A DNA stretch of 37,154 bases from Bartonella tribocorum (GTDB taxonomy: Bacteria > Pseudomonadota > Alphaproteobacteria > Rhizobiales > Rhizobiaceae): contig NZ_NJPP01000002.1 of the NCBI RefSeq assembly GCF_002778015.1, positions 1 to 37,154 of the forward strand, in the 5' to 3' direction. The notes under the pieces were generated by a model that was not told the DNA's origin, searched no databases, and was given only the letters and a program-made list of their open reading frames with translations. Shown here one piece after another: positions 18,960 through 27,298 of the stretch. Each line of letters begins with the position of its first letter. The stretch's first letter is position 1. A program made the position numbers and the translations under genes.

Positions 18960-18980
18960 AGGCGGGAAAAATTCCCGCCT
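18960..18980 (-). terminator. Hairpin between rplY and pth
   Basis: A perfect 9-bp GC-rich stem (AGGCGGGAA with TTCCCGCCT) with a 3-nt loop lies just after the rplY stop. On minus it is followed by a T-rich but broken run, TTAATTTAT. It could be a partial terminator that lowers pth relative to rplY, or an RNA-stability hairpin. Confidence 0.6.
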
Positions 18981-18988
18981 GTTGAGTT

Positions 18989-19618
18989 TTATGAAGTTTG
19001 CGTTTCGTTGTCATCCTTTTCTTGTTCAGAAGTTTCATCATTGACATCCAAGCTAGCAGGAGCTGCAATGGTTGCAATGGTAAAGTCCCGATCTTGAATG
19101 ATGGGTGTCACATCTTTTGGTAGTTGCACAGCTGAAATGTGAATAGAATCACCAATAGAGTAGCTGGAGAGATCAATTTCAATGGCTTCAGGAATAGCAT
19201 TTGCTGGAGCCGTACATTCAATTTCGTGGCGAACAATATTAAGGACACCACCCTTTTTAAGTCCAGGTGCTGTATCTTCATTGAGAAAGTGAACAGGAAT
19301 ATTCACTTCTACAACTGATTTTGCTGAAATCCGTAAGAAATCGACATGCAAGGGAAAGTCACGCACAGGATCTAATTGATAATCTTTTGGCAAGACCATA
19401 ATTTTTTGCTTGTCGAGAATAATCGTTGCAATGGTGGTACGAAAGCCACCGGCATGGATTTTGTAGAAAATTTCTTTATAGGGAACTGTTATTGCCAAAG
19501 GAGGTTGTTTTTCACCATAAATGACAGCAGGAATAAGACCGTTGCGGCGAAGTTCACGGGAGGACCCCTTACCAACCCGCTCGCGTTTTTCGGCCTTAAG
19601 AGTATAGCTTTTGCTCAT
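18989..19618 (-). CDS. rplY: Ribosomal protein bL25, CTC form
   Basis: Binds 5S rRNA in the central protuberance of the large subunit. The 209-residue length is the long CTC/TL5 form: an N-terminal 5S-binding domain (about 1-95, with [14 protein letters not shown] near 24-37) and a C-terminal beta domain (about 96-190, with [11 protein letters not shown] and a [11 protein letters not shown] stretch). The C-terminus ends in an acidic, probably disordered tail. The start has AAGGA about 9 nt upstream. It leads a minus-strand pair with pth, the usual alphaproteobacterial arrangement. Two hairpins lie in its likely 5' leader. Confidence 0.95.
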   Translation of the reverse strand: MSKSYTLKAEKRERVGKGSSRELRRNGLIPAVIYGEKQPPLAITVPYKEIFYKIHAGGFRTTIATIILDKQKIMVLPKDYQLDPVRDFPLHVDFLRISAKSVVEVNIPVHFLNEDTAPGLKKGGVLNIVRHEIECTAPANAIPEAIEIDLSSYSIGDSIHISAVQLPKDVTPIIQDRDFTIATIAAPASLDVNDETSEQEKDDNETQTS

Positions 19619-19692
19619 AATTTTAAGTCCTTTTTATATGATTGGAGATCCTTCAAAAACAATAACAGTTTTTGCATGGATATGAAGATATG

Positions 19693-19749
19693 CGCTGATA
19701 AGCAGCGATTGCTCCATTCTACGTTGCCTCCAAGGGTGTCTACGTAGAA
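19693..19749 (-). promoter_or_regulatory. Paired hairpins in the rplY leader
   Basis: Read on minus, TTCTACGT (19749-19742) pairs perfectly with ACGTAGAA (19724-19717) across a 17-nt loop. A second hairpin, CGCTG-CTTAT-CAGCG (19707-19693), follows 9 nt later. Both lie 75-130 nt upstream of the rplY start. They might form an autoregulatory ribosomal-protein leader, as known for E. coli rplY, or an operator in the divergent promoter. Neither is shown. Confidence 0.35.
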
Positions 19750-19904
19750 GACAGTTCTATAATTCAAACTATTCACAGATGCAAGAGTTGTGGGAAAAAT
19801 CGATGATTTCTACCGTTAAAAAAGAGGAAATGTTACAAACTGCGGTGCGGATGGAGAATCAACCAATAGACGCTGATATATTAAAATCAAACACTGGAGA
19901 TGTT

Positions 19905-20783
19905 ATGAAGGTTGAAATTACCTTGGGTGAGATGTCAGAGAGTCGTGCTTTGCATAAATCGATGCCGGCACTTCTTGATTTGGAAGAATTATTGGCGACA
20001 CGTCTTCTTGTACAAGGTAATTCCGGTTCCGGAAAATCACATCTTTTACGCCGTCTTTTGGAACAAAGTGCTAAGTGGGTGCAGCACTGTGTGATTGATC
20101 CAGAAGGCGATTTTATAACTTTGGCGGATAAATTTGGTCATGTTATTGTAGAGGCTCAACGGAGCGAATTAGAGTTAACGCGTATTGCCCATCGCATTCG
20201 GCAACATCGGGTTTCGGTGGTATTTAATCTTGAAGGGTTGGAGATTGAACAACAGATGCGTGCTGTGGGGGCTTTCCTTGGGGCCTTGTTTGATGTGGAG
20301 CGTGATTATTGGTATCCTATGCTTATCGTTGTCGATGAAGCACAATTGTTTGCTCCAACTGCGGCAGGAGAAGTTTCCGATGAAGCGCGTAAAATTTCTT
20401 TGAGCGCTATGACCAATCTTATGTGTCGAGGACGTAAACGTGGTCTTGCTGGTGTTATTGCAACACAACGTTTGGCTAAGCTTGCCAAAAATGTTGCTGC
20501 TGAAGCTTCAAATTTTTTAATAGGGCGGACTTTTTTAGATATTGACATGGTACGTGCGGCTGATCTTTTGGGAATGGAGCGTCGTCAAGCGGAAATGTTT
20601 AGAGATCTTGAGCGGGGACATTTTATTGCTTTAGGCCCTGCTTTGTCACGACGCCCCTTACCAATTATCATTGGTTCTGTTGAAACTTTAGCACGCTCTT
20701 CTAGCCCTAAATTAATGCCCCTTCCAACAGAACGGGATGATGTAAAAGAACTCGTTTTACGGCATCACCAGAGGAAGTTTTAA
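19905..20783 (+). CDS. HerA-like ATPase (DUF87 type)
   Basis: P-loop ATPase of the HerA/FtsK superfamily. Counting from the chosen ATG (292 residues), Walker A GNSGSGKS is at about 38-45, the IDPEGDF stretch typical of DUF87 at 64-70, Walker B IVVDEAQ at 141-147, and a sensor/arginine region RGRKRGLAGVIATQRLAKL follows. It lacks the HAS-barrel of full HerA, which is around 500 residues or more. I chose 19905 because GGAG lies 5 nt upstream and the conserved part starts soon after. An ATG at 19779 would add 42 residues but has no ribosome binding site. The stop overlaps the next ATG (TAATG), so the two proteins are probably made together. Substrate unknown: DNA pumping or unwinding would fit the family. 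Confidence 0.85.
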   Translation: MKVEITLGEMSESRALHKSMPALLDLEELLATRLLVQGNSGSGKSHLLRRLLEQSAKWVQHCVIDPEGDFITLADKFGHVIVEAQRSELELTRIAHRIRQHRVSVVFNLEGLEIEQQMRAVGAFLGALFDVERDYWYPMLIVVDEAQLFAPTAAGEVSDEARKISLSAMTNLMCRGRKRGLAGVIATQRLAKLAKNVAAEASNFLIGRTFLDIDMVRAADLLGMERRQAEMFRDLERGHFIALGPALSRRPLPIIIGSVETLARSSSPKLMPLPTERDDVKELVLRHHQRKF

Positions 20784-21403
20784 TGCCATTTAAACAAACA
20801 CGAGAGCCAGTGAGAGAAAAATCAATGCATGAGATGTTAGAGGAGGTTGTGCATAAAAAACAAGAGGCGTTGGAAGAACCTCTAAGTTTATTTCCTGAAC
20901 TTTCTGAAGTTGAGCTTAATCGTCAAGCAGAACATGTTATTCGAGAAACTCTTGAGGATCCTGAGGCTTTTTATCGTTCAACAGCGGTGCTTTATCAAGA
21001 TTTTTCGGTTCGTTGCCGTATCCATGGTATGTCACAGGTTCCTTTTAATCTTTCACAATTTCGGCGTAAGTTGGCGATTGCTCAAGCTTTTGTTGATGAA
21101 CAAACAGCTGTGAGTGAACACTGGAAACATATTTTGCAGATATCAGAAAGTTTAGAAGATGATGTTCAAGGAGTCTTCTTGAATGTGGCACAGGCCGCAT
21201 TGAGCGGAAAACCATGCCCATCCGATGCATTTTTAGCCCGTCTTTATGGAACGCATTCTTTAAGCCGTGCCCGCCGGCTTTTAACCTATTTTGAAGAGCG
21301 CGGACTCATTGTTATTCATTCGCATTTTAATGGTCAACGCATTGTTGCATTTCCTGATCTTGGTGTCGAAACGGCACCAGGAGATCCCAAAGAACCACTT
21401 TAA
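20783..21403 (+). CDS. Unknown protein coupled to HerA-like ATPase, winged-helix-like C-terminus
   Basis: I do not recognise a named family. The 206-residue product is soluble and highly charged in its first 60 residues (many Glu/Lys, probably helical). Its C-terminal part, about 150-195, looks like a winged helix: a helix ([20 protein letters not shown]), a turn ([12 protein letters not shown]) and a closing strand ([11 protein letters not shown]). This suggests DNA binding or a protein-interaction wing. Its ATG overlaps the stop of the ATPase gene by one base, so a shared job is likely. Its own stop overlaps that of prs. No nuclease motif (such as that of NurA) was seen. Confidence 0.75.
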   Translation: MPFKQTREPVREKSMHEMLEEVVHKKQEALEEPLSLFPELSEVELNRQAEHVIRETLEDPEAFYRSTAVLYQDFSVRCRIHGMSQVPFNLSQFRRKLAIAQAFVDEQTAVSEHWKHILQISESLEDDVQGVFLNVAQAALSGKPCPSDAFLARLYGTHSLSRARRLLTYFEERGLIVIHSHFNGQRIVAFPDLGVETAPGDPKEPL

Positions 21404-22332
21404 CCAAATAAGCTTGAGACAGATTGTTCTGCTGCTGTTCTGGCTATGGCTTCTCCAATGAGATCAGCAATGGGCAAAACACGAATATTATAGGCTTTCT
21501 CAATGGCTTCTGTTGGCATAATTGAATCTGTAATAACCAATTCTTTCATTTCTGAATTGGTAATGCGTTCAATCGCACTACCAGAAAGAACACCGTGCGT
21601 GATATAAGCTGTGACACTATTGGCACCGTGTTTCAGCAGAGCACTGGCAGCATTGCACAAAGTTCCACCGGAATCAACAATATCATCCAGCAAAAGACAA
21701 TCTTTTCCAGAGACATCACCAATAATATTCATAACTTCTGATTCACCGGGACGTTCACGACGTTTATCTACAATAGCAAGCAAACTGTTCAAACGCTTGG
21801 CGAGCGAGCGAGCGCGAACCACCCCACCCACATCTGGTGAAACAACAATAACATTTTCAAGAGAATAATGCACTTTGACATCGCGAGAAATGACGGGAAC
21901 AGCATAGAGATTATCCGTAGGGATATCAAAAAAACCCTGAATTTGTCCGGCATGAAGATCCAACGTTAAAACGCGATGGGCGCCTGCTTCAGTAATCAGA
22001 TTGGCAACAAGTTTTGCAGAAATGGGAGTCCGTGGTCCAGGTTTTCTATCTTGGCGGGCGTAGCCAAAATAGGGTATTACTGCTGTAATACGACGCGCAG
22101 AAGAACGACGAAGAGCATCAATCATGATGAGCAATTCCATCAAATGATCATTGGCGGGATAAGATGTAGATTGCAAGACAAAAACATCTTGTCCCCGTAC
22201 ATTTTCATGCAATTCTACGAAAATTTCTTGATCAGCAAAGCGTTTTACAGTTGCCTTGCCTAAGGGTATGTTCAAATAGTTTGTAACATCTTCAGCTAGG
22301 CGTGGATTAGAATTTCCGCAGAAAAGTTTCAT
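21400..22332 (-). CDS. prs: Ribose-phosphate pyrophosphokinase
   Basis: Makes PRPP from ribose 5-phosphate and ATP for purine, pyrimidine, NAD, His and Trp synthesis. The 310-residue product is a class I enzyme: [15 protein letters not shown] at the N-terminus, the [11 protein letters not shown] flexible-loop region, the metal/PRPP-binding [11 protein letters not shown], the [10 protein letters not shown] block and the ribose-phosphate loop DDIVDSGGT. Both ends look complete. AGAGG sits 8 nt upstream of the ATG. The gene stands alone on minus and ends tail-to-tail with the HerA-partner gene, sharing the bases TTAA of the two stop codons. That leaves no room for a terminator between them. Confidence 0.97.
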   Translation of the reverse strand: MKLFCGNSNPRLAEDVTNYLNIPLGKATVKRFADQEIFVELHENVRGQDVFVLQSTSYPANDHLMELLIMIDALRRSSARRITAVIPYFGYARQDRKPGPRTPISAKLVANLITEAGAHRVLTLDLHAGQIQGFFDIPTDNLYAVPVISRDVKVHYSLENVIVVSPDVGGVVRARSLAKRLNSLLAIVDKRRERPGESEVMNIIGDVSGKDCLLLDDIVDSGGTLCNAASALLKHGANSVTAYITHGVLSGSAIERITNSEMKELVITDSIMPTEAIEKAYNIRVLPIADLIGEAIARTAAEQSVSSLFG

Positions 22333-22976
22333 AGTAGAACCTCTGAATAATCATGGTAGGAATGCGACACGGGTTTTAATTTCTTTTTATTAAATTGCAA
22401 GAAAACAATTACAAAAGCCTTACAATTTTATTGATTATTGTTAAAGAGCTGTGCGGTATGTTTTCTTTTTTTCCAAAATTTTTGTTCCTTTTAGAGTTAA
22501 TTATTGAAATTGTTAAGAAAAAACAAAAGTTGCGGTTTATTTGTACGGGGTGATCTGTGACAGAGAAAGATTTATTCATGTTATTTGTTGTGATCATTGA
22601 TGGGTAAGACTGCTTAAAGAGCTTTATTACTAATAGGTATACTCTTTATATTTTTGGTATTTCTAGATGTTTTAAAAAATTGATCTGTCATTGTTTGTAG
22701 AAAGAGTGAAGGCAGTGAAGATATTTTTAAATATCCAATTTAGCTTTTTCTTTAATTGCTTGATTTAGAAAACATCTTTAATGCTATTTTATGTTTAAAT
22801 AATTATTTGTTAAAGGTCATTTAAGCAAACGTTGAAAAGAAGGGCTCATTTTATTTTTCATCGCTATAGTTCTTGTGTTTTGTAAAGCCAATAAGAATTT
22901 TTATGAAAAAAGTATAGTAGACAGAATCTTACTTATTTTGTTTGCGGTTTTGATCTTTTTGTGATGCAATAAATAT
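22333..22976. other. 644-bp gap between pgeF and prs
   Basis: No gene is supported. It must contain the prs promoter (minus), but I could not fix a convincing -35/-10 pair. A 62-codon minus frame at 22409-22597 has no ribosome binding site and low-complexity residues. The sequence is AT-rich with poly-T runs and no recognisable RNA. Confidence 0.4.
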
Positions 22977-23759
22977 TTATTTCAACATAATAGCGGAAAT
23001 TTGCCGCCCATAATCAGGTTCGTTGCGCTGTATTGCACGTCGATAAGAAAAAAAATGCTGTTCATTTTGATAGGTACAAAGCTCTACACAAAAAGCATGA
23101 ACACCGGCTTCTTTGAGTTTATTGATAATAAATGACCATAGATTAAAATGAAAGTGATTGACTTTTTCTGTTTTTGAAAAATATTTTTGAAATTTGCTAT
23201 CACGCTCAATAAATTGGTTGTAAAATTCACTTGTCACTTCGTAATGGTGTGGGCCAATACAAGGTCCAAGGGCTGCTATTATGGACTGTCTTTTAGCTCC
23301 CTGCTTTTCCATAACAGCAATTGTTTTCTCGATAATTCCATTTAGGCTTCCACGCCAGCCAGCATGCGTTGCGGCGATGACCCCAGCTTGTGGATCAGCA
23401 AACAGAATGGGTCCACAGTCTGCTGTAAGAACCCCAATAACGAGACCTGGTGTGGTCGTAACAAGAGCATCAGCCTTAGGAGGAGCACCGATAATTGCTT
23501 GATGAGCTACGACAACGTTACAGGAGTGTATTTGATTGACCGTGACGAGATTTTTTATCTCAATCGAAAAATAATCAGCAATCAAAAGACAGTTCTGTAC
23601 AATATGTTCAGGTTGATCATTTGAACTTTTTCCAACATTAAGGCTATAATAAAGGCTTTTTGAAATACCTCCTTGACGTGTAAAAAATCCATGTTTTATC
23701 CCATGGCTGTGTAAAGGAGAAAGATTTTTTGCAAGAATAGGGTGTGGGATAGATTTCAT
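22977..23759 (-). CDS. pgeF: Peptidoglycan editing factor PgeF (YfiH, polyphenol oxidase family)
   Basis: Member of the DUF152/laccase-domain family. E. coli YfiH (PgeF) prevents L-Ser entering the peptidoglycan stem peptide; related proteins act as purine nucleoside phosphorylases. The zinc-binding triad is visible over 260 residues: H78 in NQIHSC, C115 in LTADCGPIL and H132 in ATHAGWRG. The N-terminal HGFFTRQGGIS block is also typical. No signal peptide, so cytosolic. It is the third gene of a minus-strand run lgt-midA-pgeF, 103 bp after midA. The family call is strong; which of the reported activities applies is open. Confidence 0.92.
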   Translation of the reverse strand: MKSIPHPILAKNLSPLHSHGIKHGFFTRQGGISKSLYYSLNVGKSSNDQPEHIVQNCLLIADYFSIEIKNLVTVNQIHSCNVVVAHQAIIGAPPKADALVTTTPGLVIGVLTADCGPILFADPQAGVIAATHAGWRGSLNGIIEKTIAVMEKQGAKRQSIIAALGPCIGPHHYEVTSEFYNQFIERDSKFQKYFSKTEKVNHFHFNLWSFIINKLKEAGVHAFCVELCTYQNEQHFFSYRRAIQRNEPDYGRQISAIMLK

Positions 23760-23862
23760 AAAAGTTCCTTATGGAGATGATTTGAAGTGAGGTTTGAGAT
23801 GTTTGTATTTGTCAAATGAACATTTCAGAGAGTGATATACTTGTTAACAAAATTATTGATCA

Positions 23863-24942
23863 TCAAAATTGGGGAGGTATGGATATATTTTTATCACTGA
23901 AATGTAAAACTTTAAATAATTTTCCCATTTGATCTTGACCAGAGAGCCGTTTGATATCTTGTTGAATTTTGTCTTGCAAGGAAGCGCTTTTGCCCACTCC
24001 AAGTTGTTTTGCACGCTCCAATAGTCCCATTTTAAAAAGAAAATCTCCTTGCTCGAAGACTTCAGCAAAACAGCCTTGTTCAAGAGCGATGTTTTTTAAA
24101 AAAGAAAAATTTACATGGGATGTTAAATCATGTTCACCAGGAGCATCAAAAACATCACGAAATCTGTGTTTTGAGAGTGCTTGCAGCGTATCGCCAAAGG
24201 CAAGATCATCAGCACCATAGTCGATAAGCAAAGCAGAACCTGTTACTTTTACTAAATGGTGGCTGATTTGTTGCATGAATTGATGTCGCAAGGGGGCATG
24301 TTCAAAAATTGTTCCGTTAGGGACTTCAGAACAATAGGTTTGTAGACAAGAAGAGGGAAATTCATGCGGGGCAGCAATAAAGATGAAATCTCCATCTTGA
24401 TTGATTGTAATGCAACGTTCTTTCCATTCTCCATTGACTCTAATATATTGGTTGATAGGGAGTGTATCGAGGAATTCATTGCCAATGAAGAAGAGAGGTT
24501 TTGAAGGAATTTGATTAAAACTTTCAATGCTATGGATTTGTTTTTTATAAGAGCAAAGGCGCTTTTTTTGTTCTTTTGCGAGTTTTTTATTTATTTCGAT
24601 CAGAAAAATTTCAGCAGCATTAAAGGCTGTTGTAGAAAGTTTTTGGATGGTTCGTAAAATGTCATCCATCAAAGTTCCTCGTCCTGGACCTATCTCAGCA
24701 AGAACAAAAGGCTGAGGACAACCTTGAGCTTTCCAGCTCGCGAGAGCCCAAATGCCAATCATCTCGCCAAATAATTGGCTTATTTCAGGGGCTGTAATGA
24801 AATCACCAGCACGCCCAAAAGGTGTTTGTATTTGATAATAGCCAAATTGAGGGTCTGTGAGCGCCAATGTCATATATTGGCTGACAGTAATGGGACCATG
24901 AGATACAATAATTTCTTTAATTTTTTCTTTGAGGGATGCCAT
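23863..24942 (-). CDS. SAM-dependent methyltransferase, MidA/NDUFAF7 family
   Basis: Class I methyltransferase of the DUF185 family. The mitochondrial relative NDUFAF7 dimethylates an Arg of a complex I core subunit and is needed for complex I assembly. The 359-residue product shows the family N-terminus, GPITVSQYM and DPQFGYYQ (16-37), [16 protein letters not shown] (46-61) and the SAM loop [10 protein letters not shown] (81-90). An acidic strand, LLIDYGADD, lies further on. The start overlaps the end of lgt by 26 nt, a strong sign of coupled translation. A complex I role here is by analogy only, as the nuo genes are outside the window. Confidence 0.9.
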   Translation of the reverse strand: MASLKEKIKEIIVSHGPITVSQYMTLALTDPQFGYYQIQTPFGRAGDFITAPEISQLFGEMIGIWALASWKAQGCPQPFVLAEIGPGRGTLMDDILRTIQKLSTTAFNAAEIFLIEINKKLAKEQKKRLCSYKKQIHSIESFNQIPSKPLFFIGNEFLDTLPINQYIRVNGEWKERCITINQDGDFIFIAAPHEFPSSCLQTYCSEVPNGTIFEHAPLRHQFMQQISHHLVKVTGSALLIDYGADDLAFGDTLQALSKHRFRDVFDAPGEHDLTSHVNFSFLKNIALEQGCFAEVFEQGDFLFKMGLLERAKQLGVGKSASLQDKIQQDIKRLSGQDQMGKLFKVLHFSDKNISIPPQF

Positions 24943-25795
24943 TTTCAGTAGGTTTGTCTTTAAATGCTTGAAGGAGGAGATAAAACCCTAAAAGAAGCAT
25001 GGGAAGGGATAAAGCCATGCCATAGGTAAAACCTGTGGAATGGAAAAGAGTAGAAAACCATTCGGGATCTTCTTGAGGAGAACGATAAACTTCTGAGATA
25101 CTGCGTGCGATTGTATAACCTATAATAAATATTCCTGATACAGTCCCACAGCGTTTGAATGCTTTGAAAACAAAAATAAGAACGAATAAGATGATGAAGA
25201 GAATAAATCCTTCCGTGAATGCTTCGTAAAGTTGGCTTGGATGGCGCGGTAAATAGTAAGGATCTAGAGGAAAACAAACTGCCCAAGGTTGTGTGGTAAC
25301 GTTACCCCATAATTCTTGATTGATGAAATTGCAGATTCGTACAATGCCGATACCGATAGGCGCACCGGCAGCAATGATATCAAACATAGCTCGTATGTTG
25401 ATATTATTTTTACGGGCAAACCAGATCATTGCAATGATAATGCCAATGAGTCCGCCATGAAAGGACATTCCTCCGTCCCATACGGCGATGATGGCACTTG
25501 GATGGTTAAAATAGTAAATGGGATCCCATACAAGGATTTGTCCTAAACGCCCACCGACAACAACACTAATCGCAGACCAGACAACAAAATCTCCGATCTT
25601 CTCTTTAGTCATAGGAGGGTAGTTTTTATGCCATAGAGATGGTTTTTTTAATAATTTTTGCGCGTACCACCAAGCAAAAAGAATACCCACAACGTAACCA
25701 AGCCCATACCAATGAAGTGCTATGGGGCCTAGCTGGATAATGACAGGATCAAGAAAAGACGGAAAAGCAATAGCTGGACAGACAAGATTGTTCAT
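24917..25795 (-). CDS. lgt: Prolipoprotein diacylglyceryl transferase
   Basis: Inner-membrane enzyme that moves diacylglycerol from phosphatidylglycerol to the lipobox Cys of prolipoproteins, the first step of lipoprotein maturation. The 292-residue protein has about seven hydrophobic helices. Key blocks are GGRLGQ (81-86), [12 protein letters not shown] (107-118, containing the conserved H113) and [12 protein letters not shown] (153-164), close to the Lgt signature GRxGNFINxExxG but with I-C in the first half. RHPSQLYEA (184-192) follows. The gene heads a minus-strand run with midA and pgeF and is divergent from the UbiK-like gene. One client could be the L,D-transpeptidase lipoprotein of this window. 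Confidence 0.96.
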   Translation of the reverse strand: MNNLVCPAIAFPSFLDPVIIQLGPIALHWYGLGYVVGILFAWWYAQKLLKKPSLWHKNYPPMTKEKIGDFVVWSAISVVVGGRLGQILVWDPIYYFNHPSAIIAVWDGGMSFHGGLIGIIIAMIWFARKNNINIRAMFDIIAAGAPIGIGIVRICNFINQELWGNVTTQPWAVCFPLDPYYLPRHPSQLYEAFTEGFILFIILFVLIFVFKAFKRCGTVSGIFIIGYTIARSISEVYRSPQEDPEWFSTLFHSTGFTYGMALSLPMLLLGFYLLLQAFKDKPTENGIPQRKN

Positions 25796-26099
25796 GAATT
25801 AAGCACTTTACATTATGTGAGATGGATATGAAGTGACTCTGATAGTCAGAAATGACAGATGAATGCAAAACGGTCAAGTCAGGAAGGGGGCAAGCCAGAC
25901 AAGGGGAATAGATTTCCACTAGTTTATCGTGGTAAAAAATTATGGTGATAAAAGGAATATAAAAAATTTAAACAAAATCGTCATGAAAAATCGGCACAAG
26001 AGGATGAAAAGAGATAAAAGGAACAAATTACAGTATCTAAATGTTATGAGAATACGCTATAATGCGTGCGTCAATAATTAAAATTTAAGGAAAAATGTT
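25796..26099. other. Divergent promoter gap lgt / UbiK-like gene
   Basis: About 300 bp of divergent control region. A TATAAT at 26058-26063 is a good -10 candidate for the plus-strand gene, about 36 bp before its ATG, but no good -35 stands 16-18 bp upstream. A segment near 25878-25905 superficially resembles the SRP RNA core; I do not accept it as ffs. Confidence 0.45.
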
Positions 26100-26372
26100 A
26101 TGCGTAATGGATCAAACCGTATTCTTGATGAATTAGCAAAATTAGCAACAGATGCCGCTGATGTCGCGCAAGGTATACGACGTGAGGCTGGAACAGCTTT
26201 TCGTATGCAGGCTGAAAAAATAGCTAACAGACTTGATCTTGTTTCACGCGAAGAATTTGAGACCTTTAAGGAGATGGTGCTGAAAGTTCATGCTGATAAT
26301 GCTGATTTGAAAAGGCGTCTTGATGACTTAGAAAAAGATAATTTAGAAAAAAAGAAGACACGAAAAAAGTAA
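26100..26372 (+). CDS. UbiK-family accessory factor (BMFP domain)
   Basis: Small cytosolic or membrane-peripheral protein of 90 residues. It matches the UbiK/YqiC (BMFP) plan: an amphipathic N-terminal helix (ILDELAKLATDAADVAQGIR, about 8-27) and a C-terminal trimeric coiled coil with heptads (about 48-85, FETFKEMVLKVHADNADLKR). A Lys-rich tail follows. In gammaproteobacteria UbiK helps assemble the ubiquinone-synthesis complex, while Brucella and Salmonella relatives show membrane-fusogenic activity in vitro. AAGGA lies 8 nt before the ATG. Ubiquinone feeds the bc1 complex also encoded here, but a direct link is inference. Confidence 0.85.
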   Translation: MRNGSNRILDELAKLATDAADVAQGIRREAGTAFRMQAEKIANRLDLVSREEFETFKEMVLKVHADNADLKRRLDDLEKDNLEKKKTRKK

Positions 26373-26752
26373 AATAGTTTCTCTAAAAAAGAATCTTCAA
26401 AAAATATCCCCAATTTTTTAATACAATGCGTGAAGCTAAAAAATGCTTAATCTTGAGTCTGTTAGAGTGGAGTGTTTATTTATTTTTAATTTTTTTGGGA
26501 GGGTAAAATGCATTTTTTTGAATCAGGGGGGCTGGCACTATGAAATTGTATCAATACACTGAAAAGACTTGATGATTCGTTTTATGATCATCGGTTGTCC
26601 TAAAGAGCGCGATTGTGTTCGGGGGGATGTGTAGTATCGATGTTTTTAATGTGTATTTGTTTGGTGTAAAGGTTCTGATTGTAACAAAATATTGTTACGA
26701 TTTAAGCCGTTTATATTCTGTTGACAATGTTTTAAAATAATTGAGGGTCGTG
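26373..26752. other. 380-bp gap upstream of the YbjN-like gene
   Basis: No gene seen. It holds an inverted repeat, GTAACAA-N4-TTGTTAC, at 26681-26698, a candidate operator. A TTGACA at 26721-26726 lies too close to the start codon to serve with a normal -10. The left part has short open frames without ribosome binding sites. Confidence 0.4.
26681..26698. promoter_or_regulatory. Candidate operator, inverted repeat
   Basis: Perfect 7-bp half sites, GTAACAA and TTGTTAC, are separated by AATA, about 55 bp upstream of the YbjN-like start. The size and symmetry suit a dimeric repressor or activator site. No regulator is identified. Confidence 0.3.
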
Positions 26753-27253
26753 ATGAGGCTTGCATTTTGCGCCACAGAAAGAAAAGAGCATCCTGTTGAC
26801 TTTATCGAACAGATTGCCTGTGAATATGATTGGTCGTTTGAGCGGGATGCACAAGATGAAATTAGCGTTTGTGTGGAAGGAAAACGGGCGAATTATCATC
26901 TTGCTTTTTCATGGATGGAAGAGCATGAAGCACTTCATTTAGCTTGTTCATTTGATCTTTCTATTGAAAATGCGCGAACAGACGAAATACAACGTTTATT
27001 GTTAGCGATTAATGAAAAGTTGTTGTTGGGACATTTTGATTATTGGCAAAGGAATAGTTCGGTTATTTATCGGCAAGGTCTTCTTTTAGCCGGTGGCGTG
27101 CATCCCTCCCATATCCAGGTTGAAACATTGTTGACACACGCACTTAAAGCCTGTGAAAGCCATTATGTTGCCTTTCAGATGGTGGCTTTATCAGGAGAAA
27201 GCGCTTACAAGGCACTGCAATACACTTTGTTTGAAACGATAGGGAATGCTTAA
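26753..27253 (+). CDS. YbjN domain protein
   Basis: Cytosolic protein of about 166 residues in the YbjN family, a type III secretion chaperone-like fold. In E. coli YbjN affects stress and motility gene expression; molecular action is unknown. Recognisable parts are the N-terminal strand-helix DFIEQIACEYDWSF, the central strand pair around YHLAFSWMEEHEALHLACSFDL and the helix ARTDEIQRLLLAINEKLLLG followed by GHFDYW. The frame also opens with TTG at 26741 and GTG at 26750, but GAGG lies 6 nt before the ATG at 26753, so that start is preferred. A terminator follows closely. In Rhizobiales this family often precedes a proC-type gene; none is here. Confidence 0.85.
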   Translation: MRLAFCATERKEHPVDFIEQIACEYDWSFERDAQDEISVCVEGKRANYHLAFSWMEEHEALHLACSFDLSIENARTDEIQRLLLAINEKLLLGHFDYWQRNSSVIYRQGLLLAGGVHPSHIQVETLLTHALKACESHYVAFQMVALSGESAYKALQYTLFETIGNA

Positions 27254-27259
27254 AATATC

Positions 27260-27288
27260 AAGTCTGTTATTTTTTGCAGGCTTTTTTT
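27260..27288 (+). terminator. Intrinsic terminator after the YbjN-like gene
   Basis: A 7-bp stem with one G-U pair (AAGTCTG with CAGGCTT) and a 10-nt loop runs into a T tract, starting 7 nt after the stop codon. It works on plus only, since the minus strand has no T run. Confidence 0.6.
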
Positions 27289-27298
27289 GAAAGATTGT

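Noticed and set aside
25870-25915. Segment similar to the SRP 4.5S RNA core (GGTCAAGTCAGGAAGG... followed by GGCAAGCC)
   Set aside because: The invariant loop bases are altered (GTCAGG for GTCCGG; GGGGCAAGCC for GAAGCAGCC), an extra base is inserted, and no closing outer helix was found. Probably chance.
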